Below, piece by piece: positions 1 through 8,782 of a DNA stretch of 64,000 nucleotides. Made by a program: the position numbers and the translations under genes. Source of the stretch: CAVVFX01 sp963777595. GTDB lineage: Bacteria; Acidobacteriota; Terriglobia; Bryobacterales; Bryobacteraceae. The notes under the pieces are model-generated. The model saw nothing but the letters and a program-made list of their open reading frames with translations. It did no database searches and was not told where the DNA came from. Location: the NCBI GenBank assembly GCA_963777595.1, contig CAVZRE010000008.1, forward strand, positions 8,544 to 72,543. Direction: 5' to 3'. Numbering within the stretch: the first letter of the stretch is position 1; every line of letters starts with the position of its first letter.

Positions 1-391
1 CTACGCTCCGCCCACAAGTTCGCTTTCCACCACTGCGGCGCTGGCGCTGTGCGTGTTTATCGCCGTGCCGTTTTTCGGTATGAGGGACCAGGGTTTAGCA
101 GGCTATCTAAGATCCTACGTGCAGCCGACCGTGATTATGCTGCCGTTCAATATCATCAGCGAATTTTCCCGTACGCTCGCGCTTGCTGTCCGTCTGTTTG
201 GGAACATGATGAGCGGGGCGATGATTATCGCGATTCTGCTGACTATCACGCCCTTTATCTTTCCCATCTTCATGACGCTGCTCGGCCTGCTAACCGGTAT
301 GGTTCAGGCCTACATCTTCGCCATCCTGGCTACGGTCTATATCGCGGCCGCCACGAGCACCCGAAAACCCAAAGTTGTAACAACGACGTAA
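1..391 (+). CDS. atpB: N-type ATPase subunit a, C-terminal part (5' end outside window)
   Basis: Membrane stator subunit a of a rotary ATPase; it forms the ion half-channels against the c-ring. The reading frame is already open at base 2 and runs about 129 codons to a TAA at 389-391. It shows hydrophobic helices and the signature RLFGNMMSG, whose arginine corresponds to the essential ion-translocating Arg of the family. It is followed 18 bp later by subunit c, then b, alpha and gamma, with no delta subunit; this is the atpDCQRBEFAG order of N-ATPases rather than the usual F-type operon. Only the N-terminus is missing, because of the window edge. Confidence 0.93.
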   Translation, partial: YAPPTSSLSTTAALALCVFIAVPFFGMRDQGLAGYLRSYVQPTVIMLPFNIISEFSRTLALAVRLFGNMMSGAMIIAILLTITPFIFPIFMTLLGLLTGMVQAYIFAILATVYIAAATSTRKPKVVTTT

Positions 392-409
392 CTAGTCAAA
401 GGACACCCT

Positions 410-691
410 ATGGATACCCCAACCTCAGTCGCAATCGCTTCCATCATAACCGCCGGCATCACCACCAGTTTTGGATGCATGGCCCCGGCTTTGGGAGAAG
501 GAAGGTCCGTCGCGACGGCGCTCACCGCACTGGCGCAGCAACCCGATGCCTCCGCGACCATCACCCGGACCCTGTTTGTCGGTCTGGCGATGATCGAATC
601 CACCGCCATCTACTGCTTCGTAGTTTCGATGATTCTCATCTTCGCCAATCCGTTCTGGAACCATGTCATCGCGCAAGCGACGGGAAAGTGA
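410..691 (+). CDS. atpE: N-type ATPase rotor subunit c
   Basis: A 93-residue hairpin of two membrane helices that forms the c-ring. The second helix carries Glu63-Ser64-Thr65 and Tyr68, the pattern of Na+-type rings. The first helix has Glu30 where Na+ rings such as Ilyobacter's have Gln32 (GEG instead of GQG), so the site has two carboxylates 33 residues apart. Two-carboxylate sites are known from Fusobacterium and from N-ATPases, and the Burkholderia pseudomallei N-type ring was reported to be H+-specific, so the coupling ion cannot be assigned from sequence. The stop codon lies 4 bp before the atpF start, which implies translational coupling. Confidence 0.95.
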   Translation: MDTPTSVAIASIITAGITTSFGCMAPALGEGRSVATALTALAQQPDASATITRTLFVGLAMIESTAIYCFVVSMILIFANPFWNHVIAQATGK

Positions 692-695
692 CCCC

Positions 696-1463
696 ATGTT
701 GATCGATTGGTTCACCGTCTGTGCGCAGGCGCTCAACTTCCTCATCCTCGTCTGGCTGATGAAGCACTTTCTCTACAAGCCCATTCTCGACGCGATCGAC
801 ACGCGGGAGAAGAAGATCGCCGCGGAACTGGCGGATGCCAACTTAAAAAAAGCCGAGGCACAGAAGGATCGAGACGATTTTCAGCACAAGAACGAAGAGT
901 TCGACAAAGCCCGGGCCGCACTCATGAGTAAGGCCGCCGCCGAAGCGAAAGTTGAAGGCCAGCGGCTTCTCGACGACGCACGGAAAACGGCCGACGCTTT
1001 GAGCGTCCAACGCCAGGAAGCGCTGAAAGGCGACGCTCATAAACTGGACCAGGCCACAGGGCGGCGAACCCAGGAGGAAGTATTCGCCGTCACGCGTCTG
1101 GCGTTGAAAGATATGGCCACGACGAGTCTCGAAGAACGTATGGCCGAGGTCTTCACGAGGCGCTTGCGAGAGATGAACGGCACAGCCAAGCAAACCATCG
1201 CAAGCGCGCTGAAGGCGGAGACCAATCCGGCGTTGGTCCGCAGCGCGTTTGAGATGCCTGCGGACCAACGTGCGGCGATCCAGAATGCGCTGAATGAAAC
1301 TTTCTCGGCTGAAGTCCGCGTGAAGTTCGAAGCTGCGCCAGATCTGGTCAGCGGGATCGAGCTTGTGGCAAACGGCCAGAAGGTAGGTTGGACTCTCGCC
1401 GCGTACCTCACGTCGCTGGAGAAGAGCGTCAGCGATCTATTGGACAAGCGAGCGGCCAAATGA
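696..1463 (+). CDS. atpF: N-type ATPase subunit b, long form
   Basis: Peripheral-stalk subunit of 255 residues, longer than the roughly 160 residues of ordinary F-type b. This is typical of N-ATPases, which have no separate delta gene; the C-terminal part here presumably takes the delta role. The start chosen is ATG 696, which begins MLIDWFTV with one N-terminal membrane helix (about residues 5-28); an earlier in-frame codon at 663 lies inside atpE. A long charged, Ala-rich helical region follows (about 35-150). The stop overlaps the alpha start (ATGA at 1460). Confidence 0.93.
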   Translation: MLIDWFTVCAQALNFLILVWLMKHFLYKPILDAIDTREKKIAAELADANLKKAEAQKDRDDFQHKNEEFDKARAALMSKAAAEAKVEGQRLLDDARKTADALSVQRQEALKGDAHKLDQATGRRTQEEVFAVTRLALKDMATTSLEERMAEVFTRRLREMNGTAKQTIASALKAETNPALVRSAFEMPADQRAAIQNALNETFSAEVRVKFEAAPDLVSGIELVANGQKVGWTLAAYLTSLEKSVSDLLDKRAAK

Positions 1464-3043
1464 ACACTGCACCGGAAAGTCTCGAGAGTTGCCTCGACCG
1501 CGCATTCGGGGCTATCGGCGAGGCGCGGACCGCCTTCACGCCGCAACTGACGCCGCACGAGGTGGGCGCCATCACCAGTGTCACCAACGGAATCGCTGTA
1601 GTCTCCGGCCTTCCGGCCGCGGGGTACAACGAACTTCTCGAGTTTCCCGGCGGAGTCTTCGGTATCGCATTCAACGTGGACGCGGAAGAGATCGGCGTGG
1701 TGCTCCTCGGCGAGTTTTCGCTATTGCACGCAGGCGATGAAGTCAGCCGTACCGGGCGCGTCATGGACGTCGCGGTAGGAGATGGATTGTTGGGACGTGT
1801 CATTGACCCGCTTGGCCGGCCGCTCGACGGCAAGGGCGCCGTCAACTCCAGCGCGCGTTTACCCATTGAGCGTCCCGCGGCGCCCATCATGGACCGCGCC
1901 CCGGTCGACGTGCCGTTGCAGACCGGCCTGAAAGCCATCGATGCGCTCATTCCGATCGGCCGTGGCCAGCGCGAATTGATTCTGGGCGACCGGCAGACCG
2001 GCAAGACTGCCATCGCGATCGATACCATCCTGAACCAGCGCGGGAAGAATGTGTTGTGCGTCTATTGCGCCATCGGCCAGCGCGCGTCTGCCGTAGCCAA
2101 GGCCGTGGCCAATCTAAGCGAAAAAGGCGCCATGGAGTACACCGTAGTCATGGTGGCGGAGGGCAACCAGGCGCCCGGCCTTGAATACATCACCCCCTAT
2201 GCCGCGACCAGCATCGCGGAGTATTTTATGGAAGCAGGCCGCGACGTACTGATCGTCTACGACGACCTCACGCAGCATGCCGAAGCCTATCGCGAACTTT
2301 CTCTCCTGCTCCGACGGCCACCGGGACGTGAAGCCTTCCCCGGAGACATCTTCTACATTCACTCGCGCATGCTCGAACGCGCCACTCACTTGAGCAAGGA
2401 AAAAGGCAACGGCTCTCTGACCGCCTTGCCTATCATCGAGACTGAAGCGGAGGACATGTCCGCCTACATTCCGACCAACCTGATTTCCATTACCGACGGG
2501 CAGATCTACCTCTCGCCGTCGCTGTTCGAACTAGGCGTGCTTCCGGCCGTGGATATCGGTAAATCCGTTTCCCGTGTCGGGGGCCAGGCACAGCGGGCGG
2601 CCTATCGCGCCTCGACCGGCGACCTCAAGCTGGCCTACTCTCAATTTGAGGAGCTTGAGACCTTCGCCCGGTTTGGCGCTCGCCTGGATGACAACACCCG
2701 CAAAATCATCGACCATGGAGAGCGAATTAGAGCTTGTCTCAAGCAACCCGAATCCGCCCCGGTACCGGTCGCCGCGCAGATCACTCTCCTCCTGGCTTTG
2801 ACCACGAAGCTTTTCGATACCGTGCCGCTGAACCGCATGACGGAAGCCGGAGAAGCCGTGCAGAAAGCGTCGGCGGAGATTCCGGCAGAGGTGAGTGGAC
2901 GTTTCGAAACTGCGGACAAACTGAGTGACGAGGATCGCAAAACGGTCATTGCCATCGCCACCAAAGCGCTGGCGACCTTCCAGCCCAAACCCGATCCGCC
3001 CAAGTCCGACTCGCCCAAGCCCGACCCAAAGGTCAAGCCGTGA
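1460..3043 (+). CDS. atpA: N-type ATPase subunit alpha
   Basis: Non-catalytic nucleotide-binding subunit of the F1/N1 head, 527 residues. The Walker A motif GDRQTGKT is at residues 176-183, and the beta-barrel and C-terminal domains are present. The C-terminus is an unusual Pro/Lys/Asp-rich tail of about 20 residues. The start at 1460 overlaps the atpF stop by 4 bp and removes 24 residues of out-of-family sequence; its stop overlaps the GTG of atpG. The reading frame is intact. Confidence 0.96.
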   Translation: MNTAPESLESCLDRAFGAIGEARTAFTPQLTPHEVGAITSVTNGIAVVSGLPAAGYNELLEFPGGVFGIAFNVDAEEIGVVLLGEFSLLHAGDEVSRTGRVMDVAVGDGLLGRVIDPLGRPLDGKGAVNSSARLPIERPAAPIMDRAPVDVPLQTGLKAIDALIPIGRGQRELILGDRQTGKTAIAIDTILNQRGKNVLCVYCAIGQRASAVAKAVANLSEKGAMEYTVVMVAEGNQAPGLEYITPYAATSIAEYFMEAGRDVLIVYDDLTQHAEAYRELSLLLRRPPGREAFPGDIFYIHSRMLERATHLSKEKGNGSLTALPIIETEAEDMSAYIPTNLISITDGQIYLSPSLFELGVLPAVDIGKSVSRVGGQAQRAAYRASTGDLKLAYSQFEELETFARFGARLDDNTRKIIDHGERIRACLKQPESAPVPVAAQITLLLALTTKLFDTVPLNRMTEAGEAVQKASAEIPAEVSGRFETADKLSDEDRKTVIAIATKALATFQPKPDPPKSDSPKPDPKVKP

Positions 3044-3924
3044 GCAACACCACAGCAAGCCTGAGCCGAAAGCTCTCGAGCGCCGGAGATCTGCAATCCG
3101 TGGTTCGCGCAATGAAAGCCCTGGCGGCTGCCAGTGTCGGTCAATATGAGAAATCGGTAAGCGCCTTGGGCGACTACTGCCGGACCGTGGAACTCGGCCT
3201 GGGCGCCTGCTTCCGGGAAAGCGCCAGGTTGCCGCCTTCCGGCCCTGACAAACCAGCCAGTTCCGATACGATCGGCGCAGTCGTCTTCGGTTCCGATCAG
3301 GGATTGGTCGGCCAATTCAACGACGTAGTGGCTGATTTTGCGGTGAAGACGTTGAAAGATCTGCCCGGCAAACCGGAAGTCTGGGCCGTCGGTGAGCGCG
3401 TACATGCGCGCCTCGCGGACGCCGGCATCCCGCTGCTGGGACTCTTTGCGGTGCCGGCCTCTGTCCAGGCCATTACTCCGCTCGTCGGGCAGATTCAGAT
3501 CGAAAGCGAAGTGCGCCGCGCGAAAGGCGACTATGCGCGTCTATACGTCTTCCATAACTGCCCACGTGCCGGAGCGCTCTACGAACCTGTCAGCCAGCGG
3601 TTGTTGCCGCTGGACGTGGAATGGCAACAAGGCCTTACGAACGTCCACTGGCCGACGAAGATGTTGCCCGAAGTGATGAACGGCGGCAATATGACGCTGC
3701 GCGCTTTCATCCGTGAGTACTTCTTCATCTCGCTGTTCCGGGCCTGCGCCGAATCCCTCGCCAGCGAAAACGCGAGCCGCCTGGCAGCCATGGAACGCGC
3801 CGACAAGAACATCAAGGATCTGCTGGAGTCTCTCCATAGCCAGTACCACCGACTGCGGCAGAGCGGAATAGACGAGGAACTGTCCGACGTGATCTCGGGA
3901 TTCGACGCACTGGCAGGGAGCTGA
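3040..3924 (+). CDS. atpG: N-type ATPase subunit gamma
   Basis: Central-stalk subunit of 294 residues that couples c-ring rotation to the catalytic head. It starts with GTG 3040, overlapping the alpha stop. The N-terminal helix contains SVVRAMKALAAASVGQYEKSV, matching N-ATPase gamma chains, and the C-terminal helix ends in the SDVISGFDAL region that pairs with it. It is the last gene of the atp operon; the next gene is convergent. Confidence 0.93.
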   Translation: MSNTTASLSRKLSSAGDLQSVVRAMKALAAASVGQYEKSVSALGDYCRTVELGLGACFRESARLPPSGPDKPASSDTIGAVVFGSDQGLVGQFNDVVADFAVKTLKDLPGKPEVWAVGERVHARLADAGIPLLGLFAVPASVQAITPLVGQIQIESEVRRAKGDYARLYVFHNCPRAGALYEPVSQRLLPLDVEWQQGLTNVHWPTKMLPEVMNGGNMTLRAFIREYFFISLFRACAESLASENASRLAAMERADKNIKDLLESLHSQYHRLRQSGIDEELSDVISGFDALAGS

Positions 3925-3936
3925 CTTGCGTAACGC

Positions 3937-4824
3937 TTAAACGCTCAAAACCGGGATGCGGGACGCACGAATGATTCCGTAGCCGTTGCCGTTCTCCCCT
4001 AAATGTCCATAAATGGGATTGTGCCCGATGACCAGAACGTCAGCGTTAGTTTGCTCCGCTGCACGGTTCAACAGCTCCGGCACACTGCCGCTCTCGATGA
4101 TGACTTCGGCTTTCGTGCCCACGTCCTGCTGAAGCTTAGCAATCTCCGCGGCGGCGAAACCCACTATCGTTTCCTTCCACGCGGGGTCGACATGGGAGCC
4201 GCCGGGGCCGAAAACCTCCACGCCGGCGGTGATGTGGACGAGCGTCAGCTTCGCGTCCACGGCAGCGGCCATCCCGGCGGCCAGTGATGCAGTGTGGCGG
4301 CTATGCTGGGTCAAATCCACGGAGCATAGGACGTTGCGGATCGAAAACTCGCGCGCCGGCGCCTCTTCCAGGTGAGCGCCCGTCCAGACCGGGCAAGGGC
4401 TTTCGTGCAGTATCTTTCCTGTCACCGAGCCCACGAGGAATCGGTAGAAAGCCCCATGGCCACGAGTCGACATGACGATCAGGCCGACATCCCGGTCGCG
4501 GGCCGTCTTCACGATTTCCTCGGCCGCGTCGCCTCTGAGCAGCATGCGTGTGACCTGAATCCCGTCGAGCTCCGGCCGTAGCGTCTCGTCCAGCAATTTC
4601 TGCGACTGCTGGACGATGTGGGCGTGCGAATCCCGAGCAGTGATCTCGTGCCCGCCCTCCAGGATTGCGGATGGATAGTTGAAAGGGGTCACCACGTGTA
4701 GCAGGATCATCTCCGCATGAAAGCGCCGCGCCAACCACGCGGCCTCATGTACGACCTGGCGGGAAGTGTCCGCGAATACGATAGGAACAAGAATTGTCTT
4801 AAGGCTCAGCATCGCGATTTCCAT
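3937..4824 (-). CDS. Tandem universal stress protein (UspA family)
   Basis: Cytoplasmic stress protein with two Usp domains in 295 residues. The first domain has a nucleotide-binding loop of the G-x9-G-S type (STRGHG...LVGS). The second ends in IGHNPIYGHLGENGNGYGII and lacks a clear ATP-binding loop, so it is probably a degenerate partner domain. The start could be ATG 4824 or ATG 4812; the latter gives the usual MLSLKTILVP N-terminus. It is convergent with atpG and lies next to other small stress-type genes. Confidence 0.9.
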   Translation of the reverse strand: MEIAMLSLKTILVPIVFADTSRQVVHEAAWLARRFHAEMILLHVVTPFNYPSAILEGGHEITARDSHAHIVQQSQKLLDETLRPELDGIQVTRMLLRGDAAEEIVKTARDRDVGLIVMSTRGHGAFYRFLVGSVTGKILHESPCPVWTGAHLEEAPAREFSIRNVLCSVDLTQHSRHTASLAAGMAAAVDAKLTLVHITAGVEVFGPGGSHVDPAWKETIVGFAAAEIAKLQQDVGTKAEVIIESGSVPELLNRAAEQTNADVLVIGHNPIYGHLGENGNGYGIIRASRIPVLSV

Positions 4825-4898
4825 GGTGGTTCATCTTCGTTGCAACGCCAGACATTGTCTACTGTGTTGGCAATCACCGGCAGCGGACCCTGCAACAG

Positions 4899-5048
4899 CT
4901 AGATTACGCCCCGACGGCCGGTAAAGAGGTTGATGACAATAATCACCAACGCCACGACCAGCAGTAAATGGATCAGGCCTCCGCCGATACTAAGGCTGAA
5001 ACCCAAAAGCCATAGGATGAATAACACAACTACAATCGTCCATAGCAT
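4899..5048 (-). CDS. lmo0937-family tiny membrane protein
   Basis: A 49-residue protein made of two hydrophobic helices with a GGGLIH turn and a basic RR near the C-terminus. It starts MLWTIVVVLFILWLLG, a pattern I recognise from the lmo0937/DUF5670 family of short membrane proteins of unknown function. An AGGAGA ribosome site lies about 10 bp upstream of ATG 5048. It follows the universal stress gene on the opposite-coordinate side and has the same orientation. Confidence 0.8.
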   Translation of the reverse strand: MLWTIVVVLFILWLLGFSLSIGGGLIHLLLVVALVIIVINLFTGRRGVI

Positions 5049-5281
5049 ACGTTTTGTCTCCTATTTGCTATCCGAAATCCGCGCCGCTCTTCAAGCAGCC
5101 CATGTTAAATCGAAATCGCTCCAGGGCTATTCCGATCAGAAAGCCCCACAAAAGCTCCGCAAGCGAGGACCGCCGTAACCCTTATCCGAGTCCGATGTCG
5201 CGCCAACTCCCGGGCACCGATCTACGTCGGGACAAAGAGATCCGCGAACTGTATGCGGCAGCGGACCTCTTCGCGTCTGAG

Positions 5282-5680
5282 CTATTTCTTGCCGGCGGCT
5301 ACGTGGCCTCGTCCATCCCGCACTTCGTTACCTGAGAAGTGCGCGCTATCAATCTTTTTGGCCGGCTCGGCTTTCTCGCCGGTTTTGGGTTGCGGGCCCT
5401 TGTAGCCGTGGTCTGGATGAAGACGGTTGTTCACGTTGCCATGGAAGCCGCTAGCGCCGTGAAACCACGGGCCTGCGCCAATGAATCCATTCCCGTTAAA
5501 CCATTCCGGGCCGTAATAGCCGGTGGGGGCACAGCTGTAAGGAGCGACATCGTAATAACCATAGGGACATGCGGGGGCGACCCCAATGGTGACGCTCACC
5601 TGACCCTCTGCTTTGGAAGTGGTCGCCGTAAAGCCGACTCCACCGACAACAGCTACCACTAGCAATGTAAATGCGCGCAT
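5282..5680 (-). CDS. Small secreted Gly/Tyr/Pro-rich protein
   Basis: Protein of 132 residues with a clear signal peptide (MRAFTLLVVAVVGGVGF, cleavage likely after the AEG region). A Tyr/Gly/Pro-rich segment (ACPYGYYDVAPYSCAPTGYYGPEWF) with two Cys follows, then a charged Lys/His tail. Similar periplasmic proteins of unknown function are common in soil Acidobacteria and Proteobacteria. No enzymatic motif was seen. Confidence 0.7.
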   Translation of the reverse strand: MRAFTLLVVAVVGGVGFTATTSKAEGQVSVTIGVAPACPYGYYDVAPYSCAPTGYYGPEWFNGNGFIGAGPWFHGASGFHGNVNNRLHPDHGYKGPQPKTGEKAEPAKKIDSAHFSGNEVRDGRGHVAAGKK

Positions 5681-6181
5681 AAATTCACCTCTTAGTAGTC
5701 AGTGCATCTCCGCGACCAACTCAGGAGAAAGCGAGCATTCACAGCGAGGCGGCGATGAATTAATCAACTAACCACTCCGGGCGACGCCAAGAGCGAATGC
5801 GTCCTGCTGCTTAAGTGGCGGTTTTACTGGAGAAATGCGGCGACAGCCTTCGGTAGACGACGCGAGCTGGGAGCCGGGCAAGTTGACAGTTTGACGGCTG
5901 CGTGTTTTCGAATCGGTTCCGCTACCGCGGTTTCACGTGGGCCGACGGCTAAGGCAGTAACGTAATGCGGTCACTCGACGGGATGTGGTCACTCACTGTG
6001 AGCCTCGTCGAGGAGCAGGATGCGAAGAAGTACGCCTGGTAATGTTGGTACGAGTCCAAGAGTAAGCTCAGACCAGTCCGATCGTCATCACCGCGTAACG
6101 ATTTGCTCGAATGATATAGATGGGGTGGCACGTGCGCCGCCATATGTAGCGTGAGCCGCTAAAGGAAGACCGAGGGAGCTT
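5681..6181. other. Intergenic region, 5681-6181
   Basis: About 500 bp between divergent genes, presumably holding the promoters for both. The short ORFs in it lack ribosome sites and family resemblance. No RNA gene or repeat was recognised. Confidence 0.5.
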
Positions 6182-6409
6182 ATGGAACAAACAGAACTAT
6201 TGACGATGCAAAGAGCTTACAAGGCGGCGGTCGACGAATGGGTCGACGCCATAAGGGTGGAGGAAGAACTCGCTTCCGTCGAGCCCACGTTGGCCCAGGT
6301 CGACGAATGGGAAGGAGCTCATTTCAAGGAAGACGAAGCTCGAAATGCAGCCAAAAAGGCAAAGAAGGATTATGAGGGCGCGATGCGGCAAAGCTTGTTC
6401 GAGTTTTGA
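6182..6409 (+). CDS. Small acidic helical hypothetical protein
   Basis: A 75-residue, strongly charged and largely helical protein (many Glu/Lys/Ala; AAKKAKKDYEGAM near the C-terminus) with no signal or membrane segment. A GAGGGAG ribosome site lies just before ATG 6182. It may form a coiled coil. The family is not recognised; it is kept because of the ribosome site and its protein-like composition. Confidence 0.5.
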   Translation: MEQTELLTMQRAYKAAVDEWVDAIRVEEELASVEPTLAQVDEWEGAHFKEDEARNAAKKAKKDYEGAMRQSLFEF

Positions 6410-6599
6410 ACACTCGGGTGTGAGAGGCGCGGATTACGTTTCCAAAAGCCCACCGGCAGTCCGATGGGCTTCCGTTGTTAGGTGCTATGCCGCGATTACG
6501 ACTGGCGGTGCCGAGGCCTTCTCGTGAGCGTGCTTGGATGTGCGTGTGTCTTTACCAAACGATCCAGAGCAGTTTCCGCGTGCCTCTGCTGGAATTCGG

Positions 6600-7058
6600 C
6601 TATGCCACCTTGCCAACCAAAGCCCCAATGCCTGCGGTCACTCCCATCGCCGGCGCGCCCCAGAACGTGACGCGTATTGCGGCCACCATTACTCCCGCAC
6701 CGCCCGCTCGTGCAGCGAACTGAGCGTCCGCACAGACTGTTTCCCAGCCGGCGAGACAATACTCGCAATGACCGCAGGCTGAGTATAGCCAAAGTACCCC
6801 AACCCGGTCGCCTTCCCGAACGTTCGTTACTCCGGTGCCGAGAGCGGCTACCAAACCGATGGCCTCATGACCTGGGATGAATGGCAAGGTGGGTTTAACG
6901 GGCCAATCGCCGTGCGCGGCATGGAGATCGGTGTGGCATACGCCACAGGCCTCGGTCTTTACCAGGATCTGGCCGGTCCCGGGAGAGGGAACTTCACACT
7001 CCCGGAGCACAAGAGGCTTCCCGAACTGCTCAACAAATCCTGCGTGCATCGTTTTCAT
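6600..7058 (-). pseudogene. Chimera: AdhP-type alcohol dehydrogenase N-terminus joined to a VIT/CCC1-like C-terminus
   Basis: The first 112 or so residues are a zinc alcohol dehydrogenase of the AdhP type: CGVCHTDLH carries the catalytic zinc Cys/His, GHEAIG follows, and C-x2-C zinc knuckles start at CGHCEYC. Just after WETVCADAQ the similarity stops. The remaining 35 residues (IRVTFWGAPAMGVTAGIGALVG) resemble the last membrane helix of VIT1/CCC1 iron/manganese transporters. The NAD-binding half of the dehydrogenase is absent, so this is a deletion scar fusing two gene ends in frame and not a working dehydrogenase. Confidence 0.7.
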
Positions 7059-7196
7059 AGGTAATTCCTCTCCTCAAACTCACGTCAACCAAATTGCATC
7101 GGTCTGATTCAGGCAGGTTGCGTCGGGGCGGCGGACCGGAAAGGCGCACTCCTGGGGCCAAACGTCGATCAGGGCATGACAACATTGCATCGTAGA

Positions 7197-7348
7197 TCAG
7201 CGGACAGGTTTGAGCGGAAGCGGAACATCGTGGGTCTTTTCGCGAGTGGCATGAATAGGCCCAATGTCGACTAATTTCTCACGGGTCGTGTAAGTGAAAC
7301 CGCCGCAAGGCCAAGCCCAATCAAAATTGTTCCGATGGTTTTATTCAT
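7197..7348 (-). pseudogene. Remnant of a small membrane protein gene
   Basis: From ATG 7348 the frame gives MNKTIGTILIGLGLAAVS. A one-base deletion in the GCGGCGGT stretch then shifts the frame; the next frame continues GFTYTTREKLVDIGPIHATREKTHDVPLP to a TGA at 7197. The joined product matches a common short two-helix protein (helix, TREK...IGP...PLPP, helix) but its second helix is gone. It lies among other stress genes and is broken by both a frameshift and a C-terminal truncation. Confidence 0.6.
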
Positions 7349-7548
7349 CTTTATTGCTTCGGCAGCTGAGTGCGAATCGCAAGTGATCCTCACGGCGGCG
7401 CCGTTCTCTCAAAAATCCCTTTCAGCCAGAGTGTGAATCGACAGTCTGTAAGGGTTGGTGCGCTAAAGCCAATAGCGCCTCTGCAATTCCGTAAGCCGGC
7501 AGGAGGTAATCTATGTGTTCGGTCTCCACCGCGGTACGGGGCATGCTG

Positions 7549-7947
7549 TCATATGAAGCGTCGGATTACTTCGCGCGGGCCGGCCGTTTCAGCCAGCGAA
7601 CATAGGAAGGTGTTAAAAGTCTTGGGCCAACCGGGCGGCCGGGACGGTGTTCGTAGATTGAATACATTGCAGGCCAAGCTCATGTCCACGCGAGGCGGCA
7701 CGACAAAGACGCGATTTGGTTCGAGGCGCATGCCTTGCTTGACTTCCACAACAGGCATTCCCATTACCGAGCTGAGGAGTTGGGGCAGCAAATGCACGTA
7801 TTCCAGCGCGCGGTGCGGCGCGATTACAAGACCCATGCCCGTGTCGGCAGGCAGGGCTGCGCAGAATGGCCATGTAGGCTTCGAGACCCCCGCAGAACCA
7901 CCCAGATAAACCACTCGAAAGTCAGCTCCTTCGGCCTGTTTTTCCTT
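7549..7947 (-). pseudogene. CheB methylesterase-domain fragment of a CheB/CheR-type hybrid
   Basis: Encodes only the first 120 or so residues of a CheB catalytic domain. It contains the nucleophile motif LGGSAG, the segment GMGLVIAPHRALEYVHLLPQLL, and RPPGWPKTFNTFLCSLAE, which is typical of large CheB-CheR-PAS proteins. The catalytic His/Asp part and everything downstream are missing. There is no ATG; the frame is open from 7947, with a GTG at 7914. Clearly a leftover gene end. Confidence 0.75.
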
Positions 7948-8026
7948 CTAGCAAAGATCTACCAGATGGGTTCCGGGGCCTCGGGCCGTTGGATGGCAGT
8001 CGAATCCTTTGTGGTATCGTCTTTGT

Positions 8027-8581
8027 CTAACTCACAGTGGCCTGCGCAGCGACCAGGTGGTTTGAGCTCTCGCCGGCAGCTGCGATATCGTCTGCGCCGG
8101 AATGTTTGAGAACATCTTTGGCCTTCACGATCTGTTCGGACGTGTCACAGTGGACGGATAACAGTACGCCGCCGGAGGTGATTCGTCCGACGTAGCGCTT
8201 TGCTTCGTACTCTGGAATTCCCATCCCGACCAGTGCTCCGATCAGGCCTCCTACAGCGCCTCCAACTCCGAGCCCGGCAAGTCCGACCATGATCGGGCCT
8301 GCCGCAATGAAGGGGCCCACGCCGGGAATGACCAGCATGCCGATTCCGGCCAGAACACCGAGCGCTCCGCCGATCATCCCGCCGGCGGTGACGCCGGTTG
8401 TCGTTCCTTCCGGAGCCTTCGTCTCCTTCTCAAAAGCAAAGGCCCTGGTACCTTGTTGGTCGGGAACCAGCACCGAAATGTCGATGCTGGGAAACCCGGC
8501 TTGCGTCAGGTGACCAACCGCTTGTTCTGCGTGGACGACTGAGGCATAGATGCCGAATACTGCTGTTTTCTTGCTACTCAT
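8027..8581 (-). CDS. YflT-like stress protein with glycine-zipper core
   Basis: Protein of 184 residues. The N-terminal 60 residues resemble the general stress protein 17M/YflT fold (AVFGIYASVVHAEQAV). A long Gly/Ala-rich hydrophobic segment (about 65-130) with repeated GxxxG steps may form a membrane hairpin, and a soluble C-terminal part includes VGRITSGGVLLSVHCDT. ATG 8581 is preceded by a GAGGAG ribosome site. The genes around it are stress-related; function unknown. Confidence 0.75.
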   Translation of the reverse strand: MSSKKTAVFGIYASVVHAEQAVGHLTQAGFPSIDISVLVPDQQGTRAFAFEKETKAPEGTTTGVTAGGMIGGALGVLAGIGMLVIPGVGPFIAAGPIMVGLAGLGVGGAVGGLIGALVGMGIPEYEAKRYVGRITSGGVLLSVHCDTSEQIVKAKDVLKHSGADDIAAAGESSNHLVAAQATVS

Positions 8582-8617
8582 TTTAGACTCCTCTTTGTGT
8601 TGGGACGGCCATGTTAA

Positions 8618-8782
8618 TCACGCGCGGCCTCGCAGTGTGAATGTCAAAGCGCAGACCACCAGCAAAAATCCAAACACCAGGCTTGAAGCGATGGCGGCTG
8701 TCTGCGCGACACCTCCACCGATCGCCGCGGCCGCGGCTCCCCATAGCAACATCGTGGTAAACATCAACATCCATCCGAGCAT
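8618..8782 (-). CDS. DUF1328-like tiny membrane protein
   Basis: Protein of 54 residues with two hydrophobic helices separated by GGGVAQTAA and a basic end LRGRA. A strong AAGGAGA ribosome site lies 6 bp upstream of ATG 8782. Composition and length fit the DUF1328/YtjA-like family of small membrane proteins. It precedes the glycine-zipper gene with the same orientation, so the two are probably co-transcribed. Confidence 0.7.
   Translation of the reverse strand: MLGWMLMFTTMLLWGAAAAAIGGGVAQTAAIASSLVFGFLLVVCALTFTLRGRA

Noticed and set aside
49..702. 217-codon ORF across atpB and atpE
   Set aside because: Arg/His-rich out-of-frame shadow of two well-conserved membrane subunits.
2641..3405. 254-codon minus-strand ORF
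   Set aside because: Antisense shadow of atpA/atpG with no ribosome site or domain.
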